Shown here one piece after another: positions 33,478 through 40,733 of a DNA stretch of 40,804 bases. The stretch is taken from the NCBI GenBank assembly GCA_947624235.1, contig CANQJK010000010.1:1-40804 (forward strand), read 5' to 3'. This DNA is from an uncultured Clostridia bacterium. GTDB lineage: Bacteria; Bacillota; Clostridia; Christensenellales; CAG-314. A model generated the notes under the pieces. The model searched no databases and had not been told where the DNA came from. It was given only the letters and a program-made list of their open reading frames with translations. The translations under genes and the position numbers were made by a program. Each line of letters begins with the position of its first letter. Positions within the stretch are counted from its first letter, which is position 1.

Positions 33478-33948
33478 TTATGAGATGTACCAATTTTCGT
33501 AAAACCAATACAGTTTGTGTTTTACTTCCGCGTCGGCGATGTTGTCTATCGGACGGAAAAATTCCTGCGATTCCGCAGAGGGCGTTTCAAATCGATAGCC
33601 TTCGTCGTTTTCCAGTGGCTTTTGCTCTTCTTGCGATTTTTGTTCTTCCTGCGGTTTTTGTTGCCCGTCCGCGGTGCCCTTTTCGGTATCGGGAAAGCCT
33701 GCGAACAAATTGTTTGCCAGGCTCACTACGGCGGGGTTGGACATCATTTGGAAAATCGCGCCCGTTCTGTCCTCTGCGGAGCAGTTTTTGTCCGTCAATT
33801 TGGAAACGTTGTTCAGCACGCCCTTTATGTCGTCGGACAAAAAATCCGCAAGCCCCAAACTCTTCGGAGGAGCGGTGCGGGATATTGTGTTGTCCGAACT
33901 CAGCATATGCCAGGCAAGCAACAGCAGTGCAACGGTAGACAAATTCAC
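33478..33948 (-). CDS. small anchored or secreted hypothetical protein
   Basis: The 156-aa product begins with GTG 33948 after AAGGAGGACCGCGCT, a strong ribosome site, and has a hydrophobic N-terminus (NLSTVALLLLAWHML) that may be a short anchor. A Gln/Lys/Glu-rich repeat (QKPQEEQKSQEEQKP) precedes a C-terminal segment rich in aromatic residues (KLYWFYENWYIS). No family is recognised. It diverges from the 34029 gene, with about 80 bp between. Reading-frame quality and the ribosome site support a real gene. Confidence 0.65.
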   Translation of the reverse strand: MNLSTVALLLLAWHMLSSDNTISRTAPPKSLGLADFLSDDIKGVLNNVSKLTDKNCSAEDRTGAIFQMMSNPAVVSLANNLFAGFPDTEKGTADGQQKPQEEQKSQEEQKPLENDEGYRFETPSAESQEFFRPIDNIADAEVKHKLYWFYENWYIS

Positions 33949-34028
33949 AGCGCGGTCCTCCTTTTTGTAATCATTACATTATATGCTGACATATAATTTT
34001 AGTAACCAACTTTTTTAAGGAGAATTTT

Positions 34029-34379
34029 ATGCCCAACAGTCAAGATCCGCGCAACATATTTGTAAATCAACGCAACGAATACAGCGAAAAGACATCCGAA
34101 CCGCACACCGAGCGAGATACCAGGCAACAGCAACAACAGCCTTCTCAAAGCGAAGTGGACAAACGTATCGCCGAGATGAAGCGTCTTGCCACAAAATACG
34201 AACGCGAGGGGGAAGGACAGCTTGTTCGCGACATAGTAAGCAACGTTATCGAGCAAAAGGCGCGCGGACAACTAACAAACGAGCAATTGATAGCGTTTGC
34301 CAAGCGCGTGCGACCGTTGCTCAACGAAGAACAGCGCACCCGTCTGGACGCCCTTTTGGAGCAATTGCTCAAATATTGA
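34029..34379 (+). CDS. small soluble hypothetical protein, 116 aa
   Basis: It starts at ATG 34029 with AAGGAG 6 bp upstream. The first 45 residues are polar, with a Gln run (RQQQQQPSQSE); the rest is helical and charged (EVDKRIAEMKRLATKYEREG, LLNEEQRTRLDALLEQLLKY). No enzyme motif or membrane segment is seen and no family is recognised. A clear terminator follows. It could be a small helical regulatory or DNA-associated protein, but there is no direct evidence. Confidence 0.65.
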   Translation: MPNSQDPRNIFVNQRNEYSEKTSEPHTERDTRQQQQQPSQSEVDKRIAEMKRLATKYEREGEGQLVRDIVSNVIEQKARGQLTNEQLIAFAKRVRPLLNEEQRTRLDALLEQLLKY

Positions 34380-34390
34380 TATCACATGCA

Positions 34391-34427
34391 AAACACCCTT
34401 TACCGCCTTTTGGAAAAGGGTGTTTTT
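34391..34427. terminator. terminator between the 116-aa gene and the XRE gene
   Basis: AACACCCTTT (34392-34401) and AAAGGGTGTT (34415-34424) form a 10-bp stem, followed by TTTT on the plus strand and by a shorter T run on the minus strand, so it can serve both convergent genes. Confidence 0.75.
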
Positions 34428-34449
34428 GTAATGCGTCAAAGGGGATATT

Positions 34450-34659
34450 TCACCCCATGTCGAACAATTCGTTGGGAGTGATGTCAAAAAGATCGCACAG
34501 AAAAATTATTTTGTCGTAGTCCAACTGGATCAAGCCTCTTTCGTAGTCGCTGTAATCCGATTGATATTTGTGCATGGCTTCCGCCACCTTTTGTTGCGTC
34601 ATTCCCTTTGCTTTCCGCGCCGAGCGCAGGTTGTCTCCCACAATTTGTGCAGTTGTCAT
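34450..34659 (-). CDS. XRE-family transcriptional regulator, 69 aa
   Basis: The protein is a single helix-turn-helix of the Cro/CI-XRE type: NLRSARKAKGMTQQKVAEAM (helices 1-2), YQSDYSDYERGLIQLDYDKI (recognition helix and following turn), and FDITPNELFDMG at the end. The frame stays open upstream, but ATG 34659 has GGGAG about 7 bp before it and gives the normal family start. It is transcribed convergently with the 116-aa gene. Target unknown; no operator pair is visible near its own start. Confidence 0.85.
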   Translation of the reverse strand: MTTAQIVGDNLRSARKAKGMTQQKVAEAMHKYQSDYSDYERGLIQLDYDKIIFLCDLFDITPNELFDMG

Positions 34660-34832
34660 CGCAATTCTCCCGTCCTTTAACAGTAGAATGTGCATTTGAG
34701 GCAAAAATATCACAGATCGCTTGAAAAAACGACCAAAACGCAATTGCCCGATGTCGAAAAGGACATTGCCGAGCAAAAACCAAGGGGCTGTTGCATTGAT
34801 CGCATAAACGATCAAAAAATGAATAATTATAC

Positions 34833-34870
34833 AAAAAGCGACTTGAAATCAATATTTTCAAGCCGTTTTT
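34833..34870 (-). terminator. terminator after the Asp23-like gene
   Basis: AAAAAGCGACTTGAAA and TTTCAAGCCGTTTTT form a long stem with two mismatches. On the minus strand it ends in CTTTTTGT, about 90 bp past the stop at 34961. The rest of 34660-34960 holds no gene. Confidence 0.6.
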
Positions 34871-34960
34871 GATGTCAAATTTGTATAAAAAATGTTTAAT
34901 GCGACACCTTTATAACTTAAAATGCGTTCTTTTTGCGTCGCTTATTTGAAACGGTCGTTA

Positions 34961-35740
34961 TCAGACCTTGGTCTCCTCTTTTGAATCGGCGCTCTCGTCG
35001 TCTTCCGCTGTCGATTCGCCCGCCTCACCCTCTTCGTCGGCGACAGTCTCTTCAACGGTGGCGTCCGTCTCTTCGGCAGTGGTGCCTTCCTCTTCGGCGG
35101 TGGTGCCTTCTTCAACGGTGGCGTCCGTCTCTTCAACGGTGGTGGCTGTTTCGTCTTCTACGACTTCGTCAACGCTTTCTTCGGCGGTGTTGCGCGCGTC
35201 CTCGATTTCTTTGCTTGTGGGGACGAACTTTTTCTTCAATTTGCCGATTTCAAAGTTGATGGAGTTGAATTTCAGTCCCAAAGCGTCGCGGAAACTTTCG
35301 CTCAGCAGGGTGCGAAATTGCGGTATGTACGAAGATATATCTTCGGGTGCGGTGGCGTCCAAATATACCGTCGCGATCAAACCCATTTTGTCGTCTACGC
35401 GTATTTTTGTGCGTTTCACCTTGAACTGGGGATATTCTTTTGCGCAACCGCGGACGATGTTGTCTACTATTTTACTGCCCGCGCTTGTGGCGCTTTCGGA
35501 GTCGTAAAAGAGTAAAATGCGCTTTACATGCAAGTTTTCCGAAAAGTTTACTATCAGCAAGTATGACGACAGCCCCAAATACAGGGCGGAAAGAACGGAA
35601 AGCACTACAATGGAAACGCTGTTATCCGCAATGTCCTTTTGAGGAATGACGTTCGTCGCATACAGCACCGCCATCAGCACAAAGACAAACGTGGTGCACA
35701 CCAACGCTACGATGGCAATTTTTTCCGCTAATTTTCTCAT
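34961..35740 (-). CDS. Asp23/AmaP-like membrane protein with acidic repeat tail
   Basis: The 259-aa protein has two N-terminal membrane segments (about 8-30 and 43-65) followed by a domain of about 110 residues resembling the Asp23/Gls24 (alkaline shock) family and its membrane anchor AmaP: VKRTKIRVDDKMGLIATVYL and FRDALGLKFNSINFEIGKL. The last 75 residues are Glu/Thr-rich imperfect repeats (TVEETDATVEEGTTAEEEG) and probably disordered. In Bacillota these proteins sit at the membrane during cell-envelope stress. The ATG follows a GAGGT site, with a strong promoter 40 bp further up. Confidence 0.75.
   Translation of the reverse strand: MRKLAEKIAIVALVCTTFVFVLMAVLYATNVIPQKDIADNSVSIVVLSVLSALYLGLSSYLLIVNFSENLHVKRILLFYDSESATSAGSKIVDNIVRGCAKEYPQFKVKRTKIRVDDKMGLIATVYLDATAPEDISSYIPQFRTLLSESFRDALGLKFNSINFEIGKLKKKFVPTSKEIEDARNTAEESVDEVVEDETATTVEETDATVEEGTTAEEEGTTAEETDATVEETVADEEGEAGESTAEDDESADSKEETKV
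35044..35145. repeat. imperfect tandem repeat inside the Asp23-like gene
   Basis: Units of the type GGTGGCGTCCGTCTCTTC and GGTGGTGCCTTC recur about six times and encode the acidic Thr/Glu repeats of the C-terminal tail. The region is prone to slippage and likely length-variable between strains. Confidence 0.7.
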
Positions 35741-35778
35741 ATAACAATACCTCGCTTTTTCAATATAGCATTGTTTTT

Positions 35779-35807
35779 ATTATATCACCGTGACGGCGAC
35801 AAGTCAA
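35779..35807 (-). promoter_or_regulatory. promoter of the Asp23-like gene
   Basis: On the minus strand: TTGACT (35807-35802), a 17-bp spacer and TATAAT (35784-35779), near consensus. Confidence 0.8.
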
Positions 35808-35959
35808 TGCCTATCGACGCACTTGCGTCAAGTTAAATATCCTATATTTATGCGGGCGCAACAATATCTATTCATTTTATTGCAGGTGGTCTTTATGCGA
35901 CAGTGTGGACCTGTGCGGACTTGTCGCCAAACAAATGGACAAAAAATTCAAACAAACCG

Positions 35960-35988
35960 TTGACAAAACAAACTCGTCATGCTAAAAT
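35960..35988 (+). promoter_or_regulatory. promoter of the TetR-ABC operon
   Basis: TTGACA (35960-35965), a 17-bp spacer and TAAAAT (35983-35988). The -10 box overlaps the palindrome at 35984-36019. Confidence 0.8.
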
Positions 35989-36019
35989 AACAAGCGTTAT
36001 TGATAACGACTGTTATTTT
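35984..36019. promoter_or_regulatory. TetR operator palindrome
   Basis: AAAATAACAAGCGTTAT and ATAACGACTGTTATTTT match as reverse complements in 15 of 17 positions around a TG centre. The site covers the -10 box and transcript start and ends 10 bp before the TetR ATG, the classical layout for autorepression. Confidence 0.8.
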
Positions 36020-36029
36020 GGGAGGTATC

Positions 36030-36593
36030 ATGGCAAAAAAGCAGATAACGAAGGAGCAAATAGTGCAAGAGGCGTGTGCGCTCGTTTGCGAAAAGGGAAT
36101 AGACGCGCTCAATGCGCGCGCAATCGCCAAGCAATGCAATTGTTCGACGCAACCGATATATCTGTGTTTTGACAGCATGCAAAAGTTAAAGGAAGTCGTT
36201 CAGGAGGAGATCCTCCACAGTTACGACCATTTTCTTTCGGAGGAGATAGCGTCGGGCAAATATCCCGAATACAAGGCAACGGGTATGGGCTACATACGGT
36301 TTGCCAAGGAGAAGCCCAACTATTTCAAATATCTTTTCATGCGCGATCGCAACGGAGAAAGGACGGACGGATCGGCATATCACTTTGAGCGGGAAGCGTC
36401 GCGCGTGCAAAAATACGGTTTCAACGGCGCTGACGCGGAACGCATACACACTCATATGTGGGTGTATGTGCACGGCATAGCCACGATGTTTGCGACGGGA
36501 TTTCTCAATTGGGACTGGGATACAGTCGGCAAGTTGCTCACGGAAGAGTTTTTTGCCGTCAAAAATTATATCTTGGGAGAAAAAAGACAGTGA
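36030..36593 (+). CDS. TetR/AcrR-family transcriptional regulator
   Basis: The 187-aa protein has a TetR helix-turn-helix at its N-terminus (ITKEQIVQEACALVCEKGID, NARAIAKQCNCSTQPIYLCF) and a C-terminal ligand/dimer domain of the type found in regulators of efflux pumps. ATG 36030 follows GGGAGGTATC; the upstream in-frame ATG at 36000 lies inside the operator and is rejected. It overlaps the ABC ATPase start (GTGA), so the regulator and exporter are one operon, controlled by the palindrome over its promoter. The inducer is unknown. Confidence 0.92.
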   Translation: MAKKQITKEQIVQEACALVCEKGIDALNARAIAKQCNCSTQPIYLCFDSMQKLKEVVQEEILHSYDHFLSEEIASGKYPEYKATGMGYIRFAKEKPNYFKYLFMRDRNGERTDGSAYHFEREASRVQKYGFNGADAERIHTHMWVYVHGIATMFATGFLNWDWDTVGKLLTEEFFAVKNYILGEKRQ

Positions 36594-37513
36594 CCGAACA
36601 CAATTATGTAATGGAAATAGAAAATCTACACAAAAGTTTTAAGAACGTAAAGGCGGTGGACGGGTTATCTTTTAAGGTGAGGAAGGGAGAACTGTTTGCC
36701 TTTCTCGGCGTAAACGGCGCAGGCAAGTCCACTACGATAGGAATAATAAGCGGTACGCTTTCCAAAGACAGCGGAAAAGCGTTGATCTGCGGAGAGGATA
36801 TCGACGCGCGCGCGGATTTTGTCAAGTCGCGTTTGGGGATAGTGTTTCAAAATTCCGTTTTGGACAAGAGGCTCAACGCCTATGACAATTTGAAAAGTCG
36901 TGCGTCCCTCTACGGCATTTTCGGAGGGGAATTTAAGCGCAGATACGAGGAATTGGACAGTTTGCTGTCCTTTGGAGAATTTGCAAAACGCCCGTTGTGC
37001 AAACTTTCGGGCGGACAGAAAAGGCGCATTGACATTGCAAGAGCGCTTATACACAAGCCGGAGATATTGATACTGGACGAGCCGACGACGGGCTTGGATC
37101 CGCAAACGCGTTTGGCTGTCTGGCGCGTGATAAACGAGCTTCGCAAGCATCACGGCATGACGGTCTTTCTTACCACGCACTACATGGAGGAATCGGCGGT
37201 CGCCGACTACATCGTCATTTTGGATGCGGGCAAAAAGGTGGCGGAGGGCACTCCGCACGATTTACAGTCCGCCTATGCGGTGGATATAGTGAGGTTTTAT
37301 TCTCATCTGGACGTTGCGGAAAACACATTCGGACAATTGGGGTACGTGGTCAAGCGGGAAAGAGATTTTTTGGACGTAGAGGTGCAAAATACCGCCAAAG
37401 CGCAGGAACTTATATGTCAATTTCCACAGTTGTTTGACGACTTCGAAGTGCTCAAAGGCAACATGGACAGCGTGTTTTTGCGCGTCACGGGCAAGGATAT
37501 CAGGGAGGCGTAG
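36590..37513 (+). CDS. ABC-2 type exporter, ATP-binding protein (DrrA/CcmA-like)
   Basis: The 307-aa protein powers an ABC-2 exporter. All motifs are canonical: Walker A GVNGAGKST, Q-loop (FQNSVLDKRLNAYDNL), signature LSGGQKRR, Walker [14 protein letters not shown] and the switch His in LTTHYMEE. A short C-terminal domain (about 225-307) of the DrrA type follows. The start is GTG 36590, overlapping the TetR stop with a GGGAGA site about 9 bp upstream; ATG 36611 is an alternative. The permease begins 2 bp after its stop. Regulation by the TetR repressor suggests drug, peptide or lipid efflux. Confidence 0.92.
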   Translation: MTEHNYVMEIENLHKSFKNVKAVDGLSFKVRKGELFAFLGVNGAGKSTTIGIISGTLSKDSGKALICGEDIDARADFVKSRLGIVFQNSVLDKRLNAYDNLKSRASLYGIFGGEFKRRYEELDSLLSFGEFAKRPLCKLSGGQKRRIDIARALIHKPEILILDEPTTGLDPQTRLAVWRVINELRKHHGMTVFLTTHYMEESAVADYIVILDAGKKVAEGTPHDLQSAYAVDIVRFYSHLDVAENTFGQLGYVVKRERDFLDVEVQNTAKAQELICQFPQLFDDFEVLKGNMDSVFLRVTGKDIREA

Positions 37514-37514
37514 C

Positions 37515-38438
37515 ATGACGGAACTCAAAAAATTCGGCGCGCTTGTTTCGCGCAACATCAAGTGTTACTTCAAGGACAAATTTCTGTTTTTTGTGTCCAT
37601 GATAACGCCCATGATACTTTTGGTGCTTTTTGTGACATTTCTCAGAGGCGTTTATATCGATTCCTTCCGCGGAATATTGGCGCAATTTCAATTTGAGGCG
37701 GAGGAGAGGATACTCAACGGGTTGGCGGGCAGTTGGCTTTTGTCGTCGGTAGCGTCGGTGTGCGCTGTTACAGTTGCAATAACCTCCAACGCCGTGATGA
37801 TACAGGACAAGATAGACGGAACGGTCAACGATTTTCGCATATCTCCCGTCAAGGGCACGACTTTGTCGTTAAGTTATTTTGTGTCCAATTTTCTCGTGAC
37901 GCTCATTGTTATTTTGGTGGTGATGGCTGTGGGTTTTGTGTATCTGGCTATCGTGGGTTGGTATATTTCCTTTGTGGACGTGCTGGCGATTTTTGCCGAT
38001 ACGTTGTGCTGTGTGTTGTTCGGCACCCTTCTTGCAAACGTCGTCGAAAGTTTTGTCAGCACACAGGGCGCGCTGTCCGCATTGTCGACGTTGGTGTCCA
38101 GCATGTACGGGTTCATCTGCGGAGCATATATGCCTTTGTCGCAGTTTGCAAAGGGGATGCGCAACGCTTTGTGCGTGCTTCCCGGTACTTACAGCGTGGG
38201 CATATTGCGCAAACATTTTATGAGCGGATACATTGAAAAGTTGGGGGAACAGGGCTTGTCCGCAGACGGTCAAAAGCTGTTGTTGGACAGTTTTGACGGC
38301 AATCTGTATGTGGGCAAAACACAAATGCCGTTGTGGTCTATGTATTTGATACTTTTGGGCACATGCGTACTGCTGTTGACGGCATACGTCGTGATAGTCA
38401 TAGTGCAAAACAAACCGACTCGCAAAACAAGATCCTGA
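37515..38438 (+). CDS. ABC-2 type exporter, permease
   Basis: The 307-aa membrane protein pairs with the preceding ATPase. It has about six hydrophobic segments: one near 26-45, a large extracytoplasmic stretch, then helices near 78-95, 130-155, 165-190, 195-220 and the C-terminal one (LILLGTCVLLLTAYVVIVIV). The segment between helices carries an amphipathic EARGTM-like equivalent (MIQDKIDGTVNDFRISPVKG). It starts at ATG 37515 with GGGAGG about 7 bp upstream. A weak hairpin at 38471-38491 (GCAAAAAA/TTTTTT) may end the operon. Confidence 0.9.
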   Translation: MTELKKFGALVSRNIKCYFKDKFLFFVSMITPMILLVLFVTFLRGVYIDSFRGILAQFQFEAEERILNGLAGSWLLSSVASVCAVTVAITSNAVMIQDKIDGTVNDFRISPVKGTTLSLSYFVSNFLVTLIVILVVMAVGFVYLAIVGWYISFVDVLAIFADTLCCVLFGTLLANVVESFVSTQGALSALSTLVSSMYGFICGAYMPLSQFAKGMRNALCVLPGTYSVGILRKHFMSGYIEKLGEQGLSADGQKLLLDSFDGNLYVGKTQMPLWSMYLILLGTCVLLLTAYVVIVIVQNKPTRKTRS

Positions 38439-38520
38439 CGTCCAAAGTGACGTAGAGCAGTTGTTTTAGCGCAAAAAAGGCGTTTTTTAGCAAAAAGTTG
38501 AGCAAATTTGTTCGCGGTTA

Positions 38521-38549
38521 TTGCAAGTTGGTTTGCTTTGTGTTACAAT
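38521..38549 (+). promoter_or_regulatory. promoter of the GIY-YIG-like gene
   Basis: TTGCAA (38521-38526), a 17-bp spacer and TACAAT (38544-38549), about 20 bp before the ATG at 38568. GGAGGG is the ribosome site. Confidence 0.75.
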
Positions 38550-38567
38550 GAGGCTTGTGGAGGGTTT

Positions 38568-39260
38568 ATGAAAAAAGAAGAGTTGCTTCAAAAGTTTGCC
38601 GAGACCTCGGTAGAAATGTATCGCAAGCTGTACGTCAAGGTCACGGGCACGTCGCCGATAGTGACTTTTTCGCAGGGCAAGGCGCATATTGCCTTCCCCG
38701 AAGGCGCAGAACCAAACGCATTGCCTCTCAACGGCATTTATGTGATGTTCGACAAGGATCCCCAAACGGGAAAACTCGGCAGGATAGTGCGTATCGGCAC
38801 GCACGAGCCAACCAATCCAAACGGTTTGATAAGCAGAGTGTTTTCGCATTTTTCCGGATCCAAAAATCGCAGTATTTTGCGCAAGCACGTCGGCAGTTCT
38901 TTGCTCAGATCCAAGCCGAAAGCGTTAGAGTCCTGGCGAGTGAAAAACGTTCCCGGAGACAGCGCAACGGAAAAGAAGGTAACGCAATATCTCATAGACC
39001 ACATCGCCGTCGGGTTTGTTCCCATCGACAAGTTGGACGTGCTTTCGGAAGTGGAAAAGTATCTCATATCCGCCGTTGCGCTTGCCACCGTATCGGACGC
39101 GGAACTTGTGGCACAGCGCGAGGGGTGGTTGGGTAACGATTGCGACGATCCTACCGTTGCCGAATACGGAATTTGGAACGACGATCACGTCAAGTGGCAC
39201 CCCAAGGACGAAACGGAACTCAAAAAGTTTGTTCGCACTTTAGACAAATACCTTGCGTAA
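38568..39260 (+). CDS. GIY-YIG-like domain protein
   Basis: The 230-aa protein has a segment (about 50-115) in the style of the GIY-YIG nuclease superfamily: NGIYVMFDK (GIY element), RIVRIGTHEP (the YIG element with Arg in place of Tyr), and RVFSHFSGSKNRSILRKHVG, in which the Arg is the usual catalytic position. The N-terminus and C-terminal half (EVEKYLISAVALATVSD, DDHVKWHPKDETELKKFVRT) have no clear family match. It has its own promoter and a strong terminator and stands alone. Nuclease activity is inferred. Confidence 0.75.
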   Translation: MKKEELLQKFAETSVEMYRKLYVKVTGTSPIVTFSQGKAHIAFPEGAEPNALPLNGIYVMFDKDPQTGKLGRIVRIGTHEPTNPNGLISRVFSHFSGSKNRSILRKHVGSSLLRSKPKALESWRVKNVPGDSATEKKVTQYLIDHIAVGFVPIDKLDVLSEVEKYLISAVALATVSDAELVAQREGWLGNDCDDPTVAEYGIWNDDHVKWHPKDETELKKFVRTLDKYLA

Positions 39261-39301
39261 AAAAGTTATGTTTACTTTTCGACGGCAAGTAATTAGTCGC
39301 C

Positions 39302-39345
39302 AGAAAAAAAAATTGCGGAACGCGCAACAGCGTTCTTTTTTTTTG
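39302..39345 (+). terminator. terminator after the GIY-YIG-like gene
   Basis: GAACGC (39318-39323) and GCGTTC (39330-39335) form a short stem extended by A-T pairing, followed by nine T residues. Confidence 0.85.
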
Positions 39346-39374
39346 TTGATTTTCTGCGCAGTTTATGTTATGCT
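39346..39374 (+). promoter_or_regulatory. promoter of the phosphoesterase gene
   Basis: TTGATT (39346-39351), a 17-bp spacer and TATGCT (39369-39374), directly after the previous terminator and about 70 bp before the ATG. Confidence 0.6.
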
Positions 39375-39445
39375 GTTCGTGTAACATTTGACGAGCGGAG
39401 CGCTGTTGTCTTTCAACTTTAATAATGGGCATATGGGGGCGAAAA

Positions 39446-40231
39446 ATGAGATATTACGTTGTTTCGGATGTTCACGCTTTTTATGACGAACTGGTCAAGG
39501 CGCTAAAAGACAAGGGCTTTTTTGAGGACAGCGACTGCAAATTGATAATTTGCGGAGATCTGTTGGACAGGGGCAAGCAACCGATAGAGATGCAAAACTT
39601 TGTCGCGGAACTGTTGGAACAGGATCGTGTCATTCTCGTGCGCGGAAATCACGAAGATCTGCTGGAAGAATTGACGGAAAATCTCGAAGAATGGATGCAG
39701 ACAGGTATACGCTACACTCATCACGATACCAACGGCACATTGGATACGGTGTTGAAAATGTTGAATGTCAGCTACGAAAAGTTGTACATGTACACTTCCG
39801 CATGTCAACGTCGGCTGTACGGCATGCCCTTTTTCAAAACGGTGTTGCCCGCTATGCGCAACTATTACGAAACGCCCAACTATGTTTTTGTGCACGGTTG
39901 GATACCGTCGGTCACGGTGGGCAACCCTTACGATCCGACAAATATTTTGCCCTATGCCGATTGGCGCAATGCAACGTCGGAGCAATGGCGTTTGTCCCGT
40001 TGGCTCAACGGCATGTTTGCCTTCTCCTGCGGAGTGACGGAGCCTAACAAAACGGTGGTGTGCGGACACATTCGCGCTTCGTGGGGACATTGCAAGCTGG
40101 AAGGCAATGGCTACTTGTCGGGCAGAGGATACGTCCATGACTACACGCCTTTTGTCGCAAAGGGCATAATGGCGATAGACGCTTGCACAAAACAAAGCGG
40201 TTTTGTCAACTGCGTTGTGATAGACGATTGA
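39446..40231 (+). CDS. calcineurin-like metallophosphoesterase
   Basis: The 261-aa product has the five metal-site motifs of the PPP/calcineurin superfamily: SDVHAFYDEL (DxH), ICGDLLDRG (GDxxDRG), VRGNHEDLL (GNHE), VFVHGW (His) and CGHIRASWGH (GHxxxxxGH). It resembles single-domain bacterial Ser/Thr phosphatase or diadenosine-tetraphosphatase-type enzymes. ATG 39446 is preceded by GGGGGC; an ATG seven codons upstream lacks a ribosome site. The enzyme is cytoplasmic. The substrate cannot be read from the sequence. Confidence 0.9.
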   Translation: MRYYVVSDVHAFYDELVKALKDKGFFEDSDCKLIICGDLLDRGKQPIEMQNFVAELLEQDRVILVRGNHEDLLEELTENLEEWMQTGIRYTHHDTNGTLDTVLKMLNVSYEKLYMYTSACQRRLYGMPFFKTVLPAMRNYYETPNYVFVHGWIPSVTVGNPYDPTNILPYADWRNATSEQWRLSRWLNGMFAFSCGVTEPNKTVVCGHIRASWGHCKLEGNGYLSGRGYVHDYTPFVAKGIMAIDACTKQSGFVNCVVIDD

Positions 40232-40269
40232 TTTTATGCAAAAAGTTTGCACAAATATCGGCATATTCT

Positions 40270-40298
40270 TTGACTTTTGGCAAATAATTTGATATACT
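40270..40298 (+). promoter_or_regulatory. tRNA-Thr promoter
   Basis: TTGACT (40270-40275), a 17-bp spacer and TATACT (40293-40298), 20 bp before the tRNA 5' end. Confidence 0.8.
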
Positions 40299-40317
40299 GT
40301 TTAAGAAAATAAAGAAT

Positions 40318-40393
40318 GCTGGTGTGGCTCAGTCGGTAGAGCAAGTGATTCGTAATCACTAGGTCGGGAGTTCGATTCTCTTCACCAGCACCA
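40318..40393 (+). tRNA. tRNA-Thr (anticodon CGT), CCA encoded
   Basis: A complete 76-nt cloverleaf: acceptor GCTGGTG/CACCAGC, D arm GCTC/GAGC with AGTCGGTAGA, anticodon stem AGTGA/TCACT with loop TTCGTAA (anticodon CGT, reading ACG), T arm GGGAG/CTCTT with loop TTCGATT, discriminator A and encoded CCA. A terminator follows directly. Confidence 0.95.
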
Positions 40394-40394
40394 A

Positions 40395-40421
40395 GGCGCC
40401 CGTGCTTAACGGGCGTTTTTT
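40395..40421 (+). terminator. tRNA terminator
   Basis: CGCCCGT (40397-40403) and ACGGGCG (40409-40415) with a 5-nt loop, then TTTTTT. Confidence 0.9.
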
Positions 40422-40438
40422 GTTGCTAAAATTGATAA

Positions 40439-40600
40439 AGCAAAGTGAAAACCAAAAAATAAATCACACCGATCAAATAGGTCGGGAGTTCGCTCAGCCG
40501 AACGAACGGAGTGAGAGAACGCCACGAAGCGAACGACAGGGAGCGAAGTATTCTCTTCACCAGCACCAAGCGCCCGTGATCAGCGGGCGTTTTTTGTTAC
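40439..40600 (+). repeat. tRNA-Thr 3'-end pseudo-copy with T-loop insert, unit 1
   Basis: GGTCGGGAGTTCG (the tRNA variable-region/T-arm start, from 40480) is followed by an insert of about 57 nt and then ATTCTCTTCACCAGCACCA, which completes the tRNA 3' end, plus a second terminator (CGCCCG...CGGGCG, 40571-40595). The split is inside the T-loop, between TTCG and ATT. The insert contains GTTCGCTCA paired imperfectly with a downstream GTGAGAGAAC. Confidence 0.85.
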
Positions 40601-40733
40601 AAAAAGCAGTGAAAACAGAAAAATACATCACACCGACTGGTCGGGAGTTCGCTCAGCCGAACGAACGAAGTGAGTGAACGCCACGAAGCGAACGACGGGA
40701 GCGGAGTATTCTCTTCACCAGCACCAAGGGGCT
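40601..40733 (+). repeat. tRNA-Thr 3'-end pseudo-copy with T-loop insert, unit 2
   Basis: This second tandem unit repeats unit 1, including the spacer (GTGAAAAC...CATCACACCGA), GGTCGGGAGTTCG at 40639-40651, a nearly identical insert, and ATTCTCTTCACCAGCACCA. In this copy GTTCGCTCA and TGAGTGAAC pair over 9 positions with one G-U. The unit ends at AAGGGGCTGTCGCAA instead of a terminator. Confidence 0.85.

Noticed and set aside
34784..34830. Insertion-sequence end (GGGGCTGTTGCA) also seen at 40728
   Set aside because: Shared words resemble IS termini, but no transposase or paired inverted repeat is present, so no element is called.
40402..40677. 91-codon frame after the tRNA
   Set aside because: It reads through the tRNA terminator and both pseudo-tRNA units; such frames are common mis-annotations of repeat DNA.
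40439..40733. CRISPR array
   Set aside because: Only two long imperfect units derived from a tRNA end, with no regular spacers and no cas genes.
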